44,615 bases of DNA from Allobosea sp. ASV33. Its GTDB lineage: Bacteria; Pseudomonadota; Alphaproteobacteria; Rhizobiales; Beijerinckiaceae. Each line of letters opens with the position of its first letter. Within the stretch, counting starts at the first letter, position 1. Where the stretch lies: the NCBI RefSeq assembly GCF_016428755.1, contig NZ_JAELTI010000038.1, positions 1 through 44,615 of the forward strand, written 5' to 3'. This document shows positions 25,567-35,800 of this stretch, piece after piece. The notes below the pieces were generated by a model, which saw only the letters and a list, made by a program, of their open reading frames with translations, ran no database searches and was not told where the DNA came from. The position numbers and the translations under genes are program-made.

Positions 25567-26646
25567 TCAGTAAGGGAAGGGCCACGTCCGCAATTTCTGC
25601 TTCCCGATCTGCCAGAGCCTGGCGAGGCCGTGCGGCTCGACGATCAGGAAGGTGATGATCAGCGCGCCGACCAGCATGAAGGTGACATGCTCGGCGGCCG
25701 CGCCCTGGATCGGGATGCCCAGCGCCGGCAGGCCGAATTTCAGCGCCGTCGGCAGGATCGAGAGGAAAGCCGCACCGAAGAACGAGCCGATCAGGGAGCC
25801 CAGGCCCCCGATGATGACCATGAAGAGGATGTTGAAGGAGAGGCGGATCGAGAACACGTCCGCCGCCTCGCCGCCGCCGTACCAGAGGAAGATCATCATC
25901 GCGCCGGCGACGCCGCAGAAATAGGAGGAGACGGCGAAGGCCATCAGCTTGGCGTTGAGCAGCTTGATGCCCATCAGCTCGGCGGCGATGTCCATGTCGC
26001 GCACCGCCATCCAGGAGCGGCCGAGCTTGCCGTGGACGATGTTGGAGGCGAACCAGGTCAGCACCACGACGAGGCCGAGGCAGACGAAATAGCGCGTCTC
26101 GGGAGTCGCTGCAGCGCCGGTCAGGGGAATGTCGAAGAGCGTGCGCTGCGGCACCTCGATCGCGCCCGAGGCATTGTAGTTGAACAGCCAGGGCACGCGC
26201 ACGAAGGCCCATTGCAGGAAGAACTGCGCGGCGAGCGTCGCTACGGCGAGGTAGAAGCCCTTGATGCGCAAGGAGGGCAGGCCGAAGAGCACGCCGATCC
26301 CGGCCGAGAACAGGCCCGACAGCAGGATCAGCACGATGATGTTCACGCCCGGGAAGAGGGTGGTGAGCTTGTAGCAGCTATAGGCGCCGACGCCCATGAA
26401 GGCGGCGGTTCCGAGCGAGATCAGCCCGGTATAACCAGTGAGGATGTTGAGCCCGATCGCCGCCAACGAGAAGACGAGGAAGGGGATCATCACCGAGGCG
26501 ATGAAGAAGTCGCTGCCCAGGAAGGGGATCGCGACGAGAGCGATCGCCAGAATGACGGCGATGCCGATTCGATCTTCTTTGAGGGGGAAGACCGCCATGT
26601 CGCTGGCGTAGCTGGATTTGTATTGGCCGGCCTCGCGGTAGAGCAT
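25567..26646 (-). CDS. livM: Branched-chain amino acid-type ABC transporter permease
   Basis: A 359-residue inner-membrane permease of the LivM type with about nine or ten predicted helices. The family signature LNILTGYTGLISLGTAAFMG is present near residue 68, followed by LPSLRIKGFYLAVATLAAQF. The cytoplasmic coupling loop is GRSWMAVRDMDIAAELMGI, and MVIIGGLGSLIGSFFGA follows. It pairs with LivH to form the membrane channel. It lies about 104 bases before livK and is separated from livH by a family A repeat of about 136 bases that may affect message stability within the operon. Confidence 0.92.
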   Translation of the reverse strand: MLYREAGQYKSSYASDMAVFPLKEDRIGIAVILAIALVAIPFLGSDFFIASVMIPFLVFSLAAIGLNILTGYTGLISLGTAAFMGVGAYSCYKLTTLFPGVNIIVLILLSGLFSAGIGVLFGLPSLRIKGFYLAVATLAAQFFLQWAFVRVPWLFNYNASGAIEVPQRTLFDIPLTGAAATPETRYFVCLGLVVVLTWFASNIVHGKLGRSWMAVRDMDIAAELMGIKLLNAKLMAFAVSSYFCGVAGAMMIFLWYGGGEAADVFSIRLSFNILFMVIIGGLGSLIGSFFGAAFLSILPTALKFGLPALGIPIQGAAAEHVTFMLVGALIITFLIVEPHGLARLWQIGKQKLRTWPFPY

Positions 26647-26655
26647 CGCTTACAC

Positions 26656-26791
26656 CGTCATTCCGGGGCGACGCGCAGCGTCGAGCCTGGAATCCATGAA
26701 CATTGTCGGTTGCGAGGAGGTCACGGCCGTGCCGGTGCGACCTGCGGTTCTGGGTTCCGGGCTCAGGCCCGCGGCCTGCCCCGGAATGACG
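26656..26791. repeat. Intergenic palindromic repeat, family A copy 2 (diverged, long)
   Basis: The ends are inverted as CGTCATTCCGGGG and CCCCGGAATGACG, with internal TGGAATCCATGAA and GGTTCTGGGTTCC. It resembles the other family A copies but has a T for C change in the arm and a longer centre. It sits between livH and livM inside the operon. Confidence 0.7.
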
Positions 26792-26813
26792 GCGAGGTTC
26801 GTGCGCATCGCCA

Positions 26814-27887
26814 TCAGATCCTCTCGATGATCTTGTCGCCGAACAGGCCCTGCGGCCGGAACAGCAGGAAGCCAAGGGCGATGAAATAGGCGAGCCAGCT
26901 CTCGATGCCGCCGCCGATCAGCGGGCCCCAGTAGAACTCGCCGAGCTTCTCGCCGATACCGATGATCAGGCCGCCGACGATGGCGCCGGGGATCGAGGTG
27001 AAGCCGCCGAGGATCAGCACCGGCAAGGCCTTCAGCGCCACGATCTCCAGCGCGAATGAGACGTCCGAGCGGGCGCCCCACATGATGCCGGTGATCAGCG
27101 CGACGATGCCGGCGGTGAACCAGACGATGACCCAGATCTGGTTGAGCGAGATGCCGACCGAGAGCGCCGCCTTGTGGCTGTCGGCGACGGCGCGCAGCGC
27201 ACGACCGATGCGGGTGTACTGGAAGAAGGCGGCGAGCGCCGCGATCATCAGCGAGGCGATGAGGGCGGCGGCGATGTCGATCTTCTGCAGCGAGACCAGC
27301 CCGCCGAGGATCTGCAGATCGAGCGCGCCCTTGGGCAGGTAGAGCTGCTCGGCGATCATCTGCTTGGGATTGCCGCCGAAGAGCGCCTCGCCGAAGCCGA
27401 TCAGGAAATAGGTGATGCCGAAGGTCGCCATGAACAGGATGATGTCGGGCTGGTTCACCAGCGGGCGCAGCACAACGCGCTCGATCGTCACGGCGAGAGC
27501 GAACATCACGCCCAGCGTGATGATGACGGCGAGGAAGGCCGGCACGCCCTTCTCGTAGAGGCCGACCAGGGTCAGCGCCGCGAACACCACCATGATGCCC
27601 TGGGCGAAGTTGAAGACGCCCGACGCCTTGAAGATCAGCACGAAGCCGAGCGCGATCAGGGCGTAGAGTACGCCGGATACGAGCCCTTCCCAGACCGTCT
27701 GCACCAGCAGGTCCGGTGCCTGGACCATCTGCTGGAACGGATCGACGACAATCGCATAGAGCGTGTTGGAGGTGTCGAGCCGGACGCCGATCGCGAGCGC
27801 TGCAACGATCGCCGCGACGATCAGGCCAAACTTGACCAGCGGGCTGGCGAGGAGGTTCGGGGCGGGGCGGGTGGCGATGTCGCTCAT
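26814..27887 (-). CDS. livH: Branched-chain amino acid-type ABC transporter permease
   Basis: A 357-residue LivH-type permease. It has an extra N-terminal helix (FGLIVAAIVAALAIGV) and a periplasmic loop before the core begins at LVSGVLYALIALGFVLIFKA. The signature GVFNFAQGIMVVFAALT and the coupling loop GRALRAVADSHKAALSVGI are conserved, as is LILGGFTSIPGAIVGGLIIG. It is 13 bases after livG and precedes the family A repeat before livM. GTGGAG lies just before the ATG. Confidence 0.92.
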   Translation of the reverse strand: MSDIATRPAPNLLASPLVKFGLIVAAIVAALAIGVRLDTSNTLYAIVVDPFQQMVQAPDLLVQTVWEGLVSGVLYALIALGFVLIFKASGVFNFAQGIMVVFAALTLVGLYEKGVPAFLAVIITLGVMFALAVTIERVVLRPLVNQPDIILFMATFGITYFLIGFGEALFGGNPKQMIAEQLYLPKGALDLQILGGLVSLQKIDIAAALIASLMIAALAAFFQYTRIGRALRAVADSHKAALSVGISLNQIWVIVWFTAGIVALITGIMWGARSDVSFALEIVALKALPVLILGGFTSIPGAIVGGLIIGIGEKLGEFYWGPLIGGGIESWLAYFIALGFLLFRPQGLFGDKIIERI

Positions 27888-27900
27888 GTCTCCACGCTCC

Positions 27901-28712
<812 letters not shown>

Positions 28713-28716
<4 letters not shown>

Positions 28717-30695
28717 GCCGCCTTCGCCGATGACGGCGCCCCCTCGACCGCGGCGGGATAGAGCTTGGCATCGCGGACCTTGACGCGGGCCGCGATCACG
28801 CCCTTGCGGCCATCCTCGAAGGTGACTTCGGTCGAGATGTCGGCGGCGTCCGAGCCGTCATAGAGCGCGGCGACCAGGGGGGCGTAACGCTCGGCGATGA
28901 AGCCGCGGCGGACCTTCTGGGTGCGGGTCAATTCTCCGTCGTCGGCGTCGAGTTCCTTGTGCAGAATCAGGAAGCGCTTGATCTGCGCGCCGCCCATCAT
29001 CGGCTCCGAGGCGAGCGAGCGGTTCACCTCGTCGACATGTTTTGCGATCATGTCATAGACGAGATCGTGGCCGGCGAGCTCCTGATAGGAGGCATAGACC
29101 ACGTTGTTGCGCTCGGCCCAGTTGCCGACGGCGATGAGGTCGATGTTCAGCGCGACGGTCGCGTAGTCGCGGCCCTGGCCGAAGGCGACGGCTTCCTTGA
29201 TGTTCGGATAGAACTTGAGCTTGTTCTCGATGTATTTCGGCGGGAACAGGTCGCCGCTCGCGAGCTTGCCGACATCCTTGGCGCGATCGATGATCTTCAG
29301 GTGCCCGCCATCGTCGAAGAAGCCGGCGTCGCCGGAGCGAACATAGCCGTCGGCGGTCATGGTCTCCGCGGTCTTGTCGGGGTCCTTGTAATAGCCGCCG
29401 AAGATCGAGGGCGAGCGGTAGAGCACCTCGCCATTGTCGTCGATGCGGATCTCCACCATCGGGGCGGGCTTGCCGACCGTGTCGGCCTTGATCTCGCCGT
29501 TCGGCTGCATGGTGATGTAGACCCCGGCCTCGGTCTGGCCGTAAAGCTGCTTCAGGTTGACGCCGATCGAACGGTAGAAGCGGAAGAGCTCGGGGCCGAT
29601 CGCCTCGCCGGCGGTGTAGCCGACCTTGATATTGGTCAGGCCGAAGCGGTTCCGTAGCGGGCCGTAGACCAGGAGGTCGCCGAGCTTGTAGAGCAGCCGG
29701 CCCTTCAGCGGCACGCTCTCGCCGTTCAGGATCTGCTCGCCATAGCGCTTCGCGACATCCAGGAAATAGTGGAACATCTTCCGCTTCAGCGCGCCGGCAT
29801 CCTCCATGCGGACCATGGTCACGGTCAGCATGTTCTCGAAGACGCGCGGCGGGGCGAAGGCATAGGTGGTGCCGACCTCGCGGCGGTCGTCGATCACCGT
29901 ATCCGGGCTTTCCGGGCAATTGACGCAGAAGCCAGCCAGCATCGCCTGCGCATAGGAGAAGACGTGGTCGCCGACCCAGGCGATCGGCAGATAGGCGATG
30001 ACCTCGTCGGTCTCGTTCAACCCATCGAAGCCGCAGCCGATCTCGGCGGCGATCAGCACGTTGTAATGGCTGAGCATCACACCCTTGGGGCGGCCGGTCG
30101 TTCCGGAGGTGTAGAGGATGATGCCGAGATCGGAGCCCTGGCCCTGCTCCATCTCGCGGGCGAGCGCAGCTTCCGCCTGCGGGTCCTTCAGCGCCCGGCC
30201 ACCCGCCGCGATCACCGTCTCGATGGCGTGGAGCTTGCCGTGGTCGTAATCGCGCAGGCCCCGCGGTTCGTCATAGAGCATGTGCCGGAGATGCGGCAGG
30301 CGATCGGCGATGGAGAGCAGCTTGTCGACCTGCTCCTGGTCCTGGACCACGGCGAAGACCGCCTCGGCATGGTCGAGGACATAGGCCATCTCCTCGGCGA
30401 CGCCGTCGGCATAGACCGGGACGGGAATGGCGCCGATCCACTGCGCCGCGCACATCGACCAGTAGAGCCGCGGCCGGTTCTGCCCGATGATCGCGACCTT
30501 CTCGCCGCGCTTCAGGCCGAGATCTGCCAAGCCCTTGGCGAAGTTGCGGACGTGCTCCGCGACCTCCGCCCAGTTCCAGGACTGCCAGATGCCGAGATCC
30601 TTGTGGCGGAAGGCAACGCGCGAGGCGCGCTCCCGTGCATTGCGCAACAGCAATTTCGGAAAGGTATCCGCCTGGCCGGCGGTGCCGCTTGCCAC
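28713..30695 (-). CDS. AMP-dependent long-chain acyl-CoA synthetase-like ligase
   Basis: A 660-residue AMP-forming ligase of the FadD15/ACSL-like group that activates a carboxylic acid to its CoA thioester through an acyl-adenylate. The phosphate loop is ILYTSGTTGRPKGVML; LKQLYGQTEAGVYITMQP is the adenine motif, GYVRSGDAGFFDDGGHLKII the ribose and hinge region, and KLASGDLFPPKYIENKLK the late catalytic segment. It starts with GTG at 30695 with GGGAGAA upstream. Being first in the LIV operon, it probably processes the transported substrate or a close derivative. The second ligase, PaaK-like, is last in the same operon. The substrate may be aromatic, branched or medium-chain, and this cannot be decided here. 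Confidence 0.9.
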
Positions 30696-30808
30696 GATTG
30701 CGTTCTCCCTGTCGAGCCGCCATGCGTCGTGGCGACTTCCGCGGGCCGGTTTCCGGCCTCGTTCTCATGCAAGACTTGCAGGCGGCCATCATCTTCGCAA
30801 GGACCCGC

Positions 30809-30838
30809 TTGACAGACAATTCGCCTTTTGGTGACTAT
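30809..30838 (+). promoter_or_regulatory. Weak candidate promoter upstream of the VOC gene
   Basis: TTGACA (30809-30814) is a consensus -35 with GACTAT (30833-30838) 18 bases on as a poor -10. The 273-base interval 30696-30968 holds nothing else I can support. Confidence 0.25.
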
Positions 30839-30968
30839 TGTCCCGCCGAAGTTTGCTTCTCACGCAGATGTGTTGCGTGGCTTTTTGCTTCGGCCCTGAT
30901 TTTCCTCACGAATTCGGCAGATTGAATCGGCGGGCAGGGCCGTGCCTGCGGCGATGGCGAACCGACTC

Positions 30969-31367
30969 ATGCTTCATCATCTGTCTTTCGGCGTTTCCGA
31001 TATCGAGCGCGCCTGCGCCTTCTACGACGCCGTGCTGGCGCCACTCGGCTATGTCAGGGTCTGGCAGGATCTGCGGCCGGGCGAAGCCGGGCAGGCGGTC
31101 GGCTATGGCGTAGCCGGCGGGGGCGACAAGCTCGCGCTGAAGCACAGGCCGGAGGGGCAAAGGCCGCCGGGGCCGGGCTTCCATCTCGCCTTCGCCGCGC
31201 CGGATCGCGGGGCGGTCGACCGGTTCCATCAAGCGGCACTTAGCCATGGCGGGCTGGACAATGGCGCGCCGGGACTGCGCGCGCATTACGGGCCGCATTA
31301 CTACGCGGCTTTCGTGGTCGATCCCGACGGCCATGCGATCGAGGCCGTGTTCAACGCGCCGGTATAG
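30969..31367 (+). CDS. VOC family protein (glyoxalase/bleomycin resistance fold)
   Basis: A protein of about 132 residues with paired beta-alpha-beta-beta-beta modules: MLHHLSFGVSDIERACAFYD with the first metal His, FHLAFAAPDRGAVDRFHQAA, and YYAAFVVDPDGHAIEAVFN with the Glu ligand. Members include glyoxalases, dioxygenases and antibiotic-binding proteins. This short type is usually an uncharacterised lyase. The start at 30969 matches the typical N terminus (MLHHLSFGVSD); an ATG at 30954 and a GTG at 30942 are possible alternatives. It stands alone, and a family A repeat follows its stop. Confidence 0.85.
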   Translation: MLHHLSFGVSDIERACAFYDAVLAPLGYVRVWQDLRPGEAGQAVGYGVAGGGDKLALKHRPEGQRPPGPGFHLAFAAPDRGAVDRFHQAALSHGGLDNGAPGLRAHYGPHYYAAFVVDPDGHAIEAVFNAPV

Positions 31368-31387
31368 TGCTGTCGGGAATTACACGC

Positions 31388-31491
31388 GTCATCCCGGGCG
31401 ACCGCAGGTAGACCCAGGATCCATGCCGGAGCGCTTCCGGTCAAGGCTCAGACATGGATCCCAGCTGTTCGCAGCGCTCCGGCCGGGATGA
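31388..31491. repeat. Intergenic palindromic repeat, family A copy 3
   Basis: It starts GTCATCCCGGGCG, has internal AGGATCCATGCC and ACATGGATCCC, and ends GGCCGGGATGA. It follows the VOC gene. The core palindrome is the same as in the copies at 23084-23195 and 38389-38481. Confidence 0.75.
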
Positions 31492-31543
31492 GCGCGCTTT
31501 TGTCGGAGCGTGCGGTGTTCTTGAATGGTCGCTCAACGCCGTT

Positions 31544-31569
31544 GCCCGCCACTCCGGACGATGGCGGGC
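31544..31569 (-). terminator. Hairpin after the small ORF at 31597-31794
   Basis: GCCCGCCA (31544-31551) and TGGCGGGC (31562-31569) pair around a 10-base loop, 27 bases beyond the stop on the minus strand. There is no T-run, so intrinsic termination is uncertain. Confidence 0.35.
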
Positions 31570-31596
31570 TGTTCAACGCGGCGTGATCGCTGGCAA

Positions 31597-31794
31597 TTAG
31601 CGACCGCGCGAGGCCTCGCGGCTGGACGTACCGTCACGTTCATGCCGGTCGGCGCGCACCTTCACCGGCTGGCAGGCATGGAAGGGATCGAGCCAGTTGC
31701 CCCAGAGGCGCCGAGCGATCTCCGACTGAACGGCGGCGTATTCGGTAATCTGGTCGTTGACCCGTTTCGTCATGAGTTCGAGGAGGCCAAACAT
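31597..31794 (-). CDS. Small hypothetical protein
   Basis: A 65-residue protein starting MFGLLELMTKRVNDQITEYA. The first 40 residues form an amphipathic helix (LMTKRVNDQITEYAAVQSEI) ending in a Trp-Asn-Trp motif (RLWGNWLDPF). The rest is charged and probably disordered. The pattern loosely recalls short phasin-like or granule-associated helices, but I do not recognise a family. GGAA close before the ATG at 31794 fixes the start. It lies 78 bases after the Crp/Fnr gene and may be cotranscribed with it. Confidence 0.5.
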   Translation of the reverse strand: MFGLLELMTKRVNDQITEYAAVQSEIARRLWGNWLDPFHACQPVKVRADRHERDGTSSREASRGR

Positions 31795-31872
31795 GGCGGC
31801 GGTTCCTTTCTCAGCCTGGGCTGTTCGGGAGAAGGAACGCGCGAAACGCGATTTGGTGCCCTGCAGCAATTT

Positions 31873-32547
31873 TCAACCTTCGTAGCGGGCGAGCCTGTCG
31901 AGGTCGCGGATGGTGACGCTGCCATGGCCGAGCTCGATCAGGCCGAGATCGGCGAGCTTCGCCAAGCCCTGGTTCGCCATCTGGCGCGAAATGCCGGCGA
32001 GCATGCCGAGCTCCTCCTGCGAGATCGCCAGCGTGCGGCCGAGATCGGGGTAGAGGATCGGGTTGAACAGCCAGGCGAGATTGCGGGCGAGGCGCCCCGT
32101 GGAATCCAGCGTGCGCTCGGTCTCGGCCAGCGAGATGAACTGGGCAAGGCGCTCGTTGAACTGGTGCACGAGGAAGCGATTGAACGCAGCCGAGTGCTCG
32201 AACAGCCAGAGGAAGGTCGAGCGCCGCATCAGGGCGAGCCGGGTCTCGCGCAAAGCCACCAGCTCGTAGCGGCGCGGCTCGGCCTTGATCACGGTGCCCT
32301 CGCCGAACCAGGCGCCGGAGCGCATGCCGGCGAGCGTCGCGGATTTCCCGGTCTTCGAGGTCGTCGCCATCTTGACCAGCCCATCGGCGACGCCGGTCCA
32401 GGATTCCAGCCGGTCGCCGACATGGCAGATCGAAGCGTTTTTGCCGTAGGTCTTGAAGGAGATGCCGCGCCGCGCCTCCTCGAACTCGGCCTCCGACAGG
32501 TCGCGGGACCAGGAGGCGATGGCGCGCAGTTCCTCGGGGGTGATCAA
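31873..32547 (-). CDS. Crp/Fnr family transcriptional regulator
   Basis: A regulator with an N-terminal cyclic-nucleotide-binding-like domain (FKTYGKNASICHVGDRLESW, LVKMATTSKTGKSATLAGM, GAWFGEGTVIKAEPRRYEL) and a C-terminal winged helix (TLAISQEELGMLAGISRQMA with recognition helix SRQMANQGLAKL). It lacks the FNR iron-sulfur cysteines. No ATG exists between the upstream repeat and the conserved domain, so the start is probably the TTG at 32547 (LITPEELRAIASW), giving 224 residues; a TTG at 32622 is an alternative. It lies downstream of ior on the same strand, after a family B repeat, so it may be insulated. Its ligand and targets are unknown. Confidence 0.82.
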   Translation of the reverse strand: MITPEELRAIASWSRDLSEAEFEEARRGISFKTYGKNASICHVGDRLESWTGVADGLVKMATTSKTGKSATLAGMRSGAWFGEGTVIKAEPRRYELVALRETRLALMRRSTFLWLFEHSAAFNRFLVHQFNERLAQFISLAETERTLDSTGRLARNLAWLFNPILYPDLGRTLAISQEELGMLAGISRQMANQGLAKLADLGLIELGHGSVTIRDLDRLARYEG

Positions 32548-32665
32548 GGCGGCGGTTATCCGGGTTGGCGGCGGCGGGCGACAGTATGGGCTGCGAGGGC
32601 AATCGGACTCAAGTTGAACCAAAGAGGCGCGGATAGCGACGGGCGGGCGCGAGCAAGACGGAAAG

Positions 32666-32829
32666 GCGTGGGAAACCCTCTCCCATAGGGAGAGGGCAGG
32701 GTGAGGGGTAGGCCGCTGACCGAATTGGCTCTGAGATGGTCGCTGCGCAGCGGTGAGGATCAGCGCAACTGGTCCAACGGCCTTCACCTCACCCCTGCCC
32801 CTCTCCTTATAGGAGAGGGGTTCCCCGCG
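32666..32829. repeat. Intergenic palindromic repeat, family B copy 2 (164 bp)
   Basis: The left end GGGAAACCCTCTCCC then GAGAGGGCAGGGTGAGG, and the right end CACCTCACCCCTGCCCCTCT then GGAGAGGGGTTCCCCGC, mirror the copy at 21633-21796 at the same length. It ends two bases before the ior stop codon and may act as its terminator. Confidence 0.75.
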
Positions 32830-32831
32830 TT

Positions 32832-35800
32832 CTATTCGGCAGCCTGGGGCAGAGTTGATGCCGTGGAAGCGCCATCCCGCAACCGCACCAGCAGCGCCGC
32901 CTCTTCCGCCTTCGCTGCTTCCAGATGCCGTTCCTTGACATGGCCGAAGCCGCGGATCTTTTCAGGTATCGCGGCCAGCGCGACGCAGAGCGCGTGGTTC
33001 TCCGGCGACAGCCGCGTCAGCAGCTCGTTCAAGAGCGCCTCGTAATCGGCGATCAACCGCCGCTCGGTGCGGCGCTCCTGCGTGTAGCCGAAGAGGTCGA
33101 AGGCGGTGCCGCGCAGACCCTTGAGCTTCGCCAGCACCGAGAAGGCGCCCATCATCCAGGGACCGAAGCTCATCTTGCGCGGCAGGCCCGTGTTCGGATC
33201 GCGCCTGGCCAGGAGCGGCGGGGCGAGGTGGAACTCGTAGCGTAGCGGTTTGCCGTCGCTTTTACCGGCCTCGAAAGTCGCCGCGACCTGCTTGCGGAAG
33301 GCGCCGTCGCTGTAGAGCCGGGCGACCTCGTATTCGTCCTTGTAGGCCATCAGCTTGAAGAGGTTGCGGGCGACGGCCTCGCTGAGCGTCGTCTGGCCGG
33401 GCATGACTGCAGCTTCGCGCGTCTGCACGCGGGCGACGAGATGACGGTAGCGCGCGCCATAGGCCGCGTTCTGATAGGCGGTGAGGAAGGCGACGCGGCG
33501 TTCGATGATCTCGTCCAGCGTCTGCGAAAGCTGGCGCGCCGGCGTCGCGGCTTTGCTCTGCGAGAGGAGACCGGCCAGCGCTTGCGGATCATGCGCGGCG
33601 CGGCGGCCGAGCTCGAAAGCCTGCCGGTTCATGGCGACGGCCTCGCCATTGAGCTCGATCGCCTTGAGCAGCGCCTCGCGCGAGAGCGGGACGGCGCCGA
33701 GCTGCCAGGCATGGCCAAGCATGAACATGTTGGCGGCGATGGCATTGCCGAGGAAAGCGACGGCCGCCGCCGTCGCATCGATGAAATGCGTCTGCTCGCG
33801 GCCGGCGGCCCCCAGGATCGCGCGCTTCAGGCGCTCGGTCGGCAGCGAGAAATCGGCATTGCGGGTGAAATCGCCCGGCAGGCTCTCGGCCGTGTTGACG
33901 ATGACGGTGCCGCGTTCGGGCCGGATCGCGCCGAGCACCTTCTTCGAGCCGGTGACGGTCAAGTCGCAGCCGAGCACGAGATCGGCCTGTCCGGCGGTGA
34001 CGCGGATGGCGTGGATATCGTCCGGATGCGGCGCGAGCTTCACATGGCTGAAGACGGCGCCGCCCTTCTGGGCGAGGCCGGCCATGTCGATCATGCCGCA
34101 GCCTTTGCCTTCGAGATGCGCGGCCATGCCGAGGATCGCGCCGATGGTGACGACGCCGGTGCCGCCGACGCCGGTGACGATCACCGCGAAGCTGCGATCG
34201 AGCGCCGGCACGACAGGCTTGGGCAGTTCGCTATCGCCGAGCGTCGAGGCATCGAGCCGGAGCGGATCGGCCTTTTTCGGCTTGGCGCCGTGGACGGTGA
34301 CGAAGGACGGGCAGAAGCCCTTCACGCAGGAAAAGTCCTTGTTGCAGTTCGACTGGTCGATCTGGCGCTTGCGGCCGAATTCGGTCTCCAGCGGCTGGAC
34401 CGAGACGCAGTTCGACTGCACGCCGCAATCGCCGCAGCCCTCGCAGACGAGCTCGTTGACGATCACGCGCTTGTCCGGATCGGGATAGGCCCCGCGCTTG
34501 CGCCGCCGGCGCTTCTCGGTGGCGCAGGTCTGGTCGTAGAGCAGGAGCGAGACGCCTGAGACCGTGGCCAGCTCGCGCTGGACGGCGTCGAGCTCGTCGC
34601 GATGGTGGAGCGTGGTGCCGGCCGGCCATTGCGTTCCGGCTGCGTATTTGTCGGGGTCGTCGCTGACGACGGCGATGCGGCTTACGCCCTCGGCCGCGAC
34701 CTGCCGCGCCATCTGGTCGGGCGAGAGATGGCCTTCCGCCTGCTGGCCACCGGTCATCGCCACCGCATCGTTATAGAGCAGCTTATAGGTGAGGGTGACG
34801 CCTGAAGCGACCGCCCAGCGGATCGCGAGCGAGCCGGAATGGGTATAGGTGCCGTCGCCGAGATTCTGGAAGACATGGCCGCGCTTCGAGAACGGCGCCT
34901 CGCCGATCCAGTTCGCGCCTTCGCCGCCCATCTGGGTGAAGCCGGCGGTATCGCGGTCCATCCACTGCACCATGTAGTGGCAGCCGATGCCGGCATAGGC
35001 GCGCGAGCCCTCGGGCACGACGGTCGAGGAATTATGCGGGCAGCCCGAGCAGAAATAGGGCGTGCGCGTGGCGATCTCCTGCGCTTCGTCCAGGCGGCCT
35101 TGCGCGGCGGCGATCTCTTCCAGCCGGGCGCGCAGGGCGGGATCGTCGCGGTATTGCAGCAGGCGGCCGGCGAGCGCGATGGCGATATCGTTGGGGTCGA
35201 GCGCGCCATGGACGGGGAAGAGCCAGTCGCCGTTCTCGTCCTTCTTGCCGATCACCATCGGCTGGTGCTTGGCGCCGTAGAGCTCCTCGCGGACCTGGAC
35301 CTCGATCAGCGAGCGCTTCTCCTCGACCACCATGATCAGGTCGAGGCCTTCGGCGAAGGCCTTCAGCTCGGCCGGATCGATCGGCCAGGGGCAGGCGAGC
35401 TTGAACAGGCGGATGCCGAGGTCATTGGCGCGGACCTCGTCGATGCCGAGATCGACCAGGGCCTGCTGCACGTCGAGATAGGATTTGCCGACGGTGGCGA
35501 TGCCGATGCGCGGCGCCTTGCCGCCCTTGGTGACGATGCGGTTCAGCTTGTTGGCGCGCAGATAGGCCAGCATCGCATCGCGCTTGTAGAGATGCATCCG
35601 GCGTTCCTGCTCGACGAAATCGAGCTCGCGGCGGATGGCGAGGCCGCCTTGCGGCGGAGTGTAGTCGGTCGGCGTGACGATGGTGACGCGATCGAGCGAA
35701 CCATCGATCGAGGCGGTCGATTCGATGTTGTCCTTGACGCACTTGATGCCGACCCAGACCGAGGCGAAGCGCGAGAGCGCGATGCCATGCAGGCCGTAAT

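Noticed and set aside
24134..26212. One long minus-strand open frame covering livK and part of livM
   Set aside because: Only the part from 25462 down has the signal peptide and solute-binding fold; the upstream part is a shadow of livM with low-complexity Arg/Leu-rich translation.
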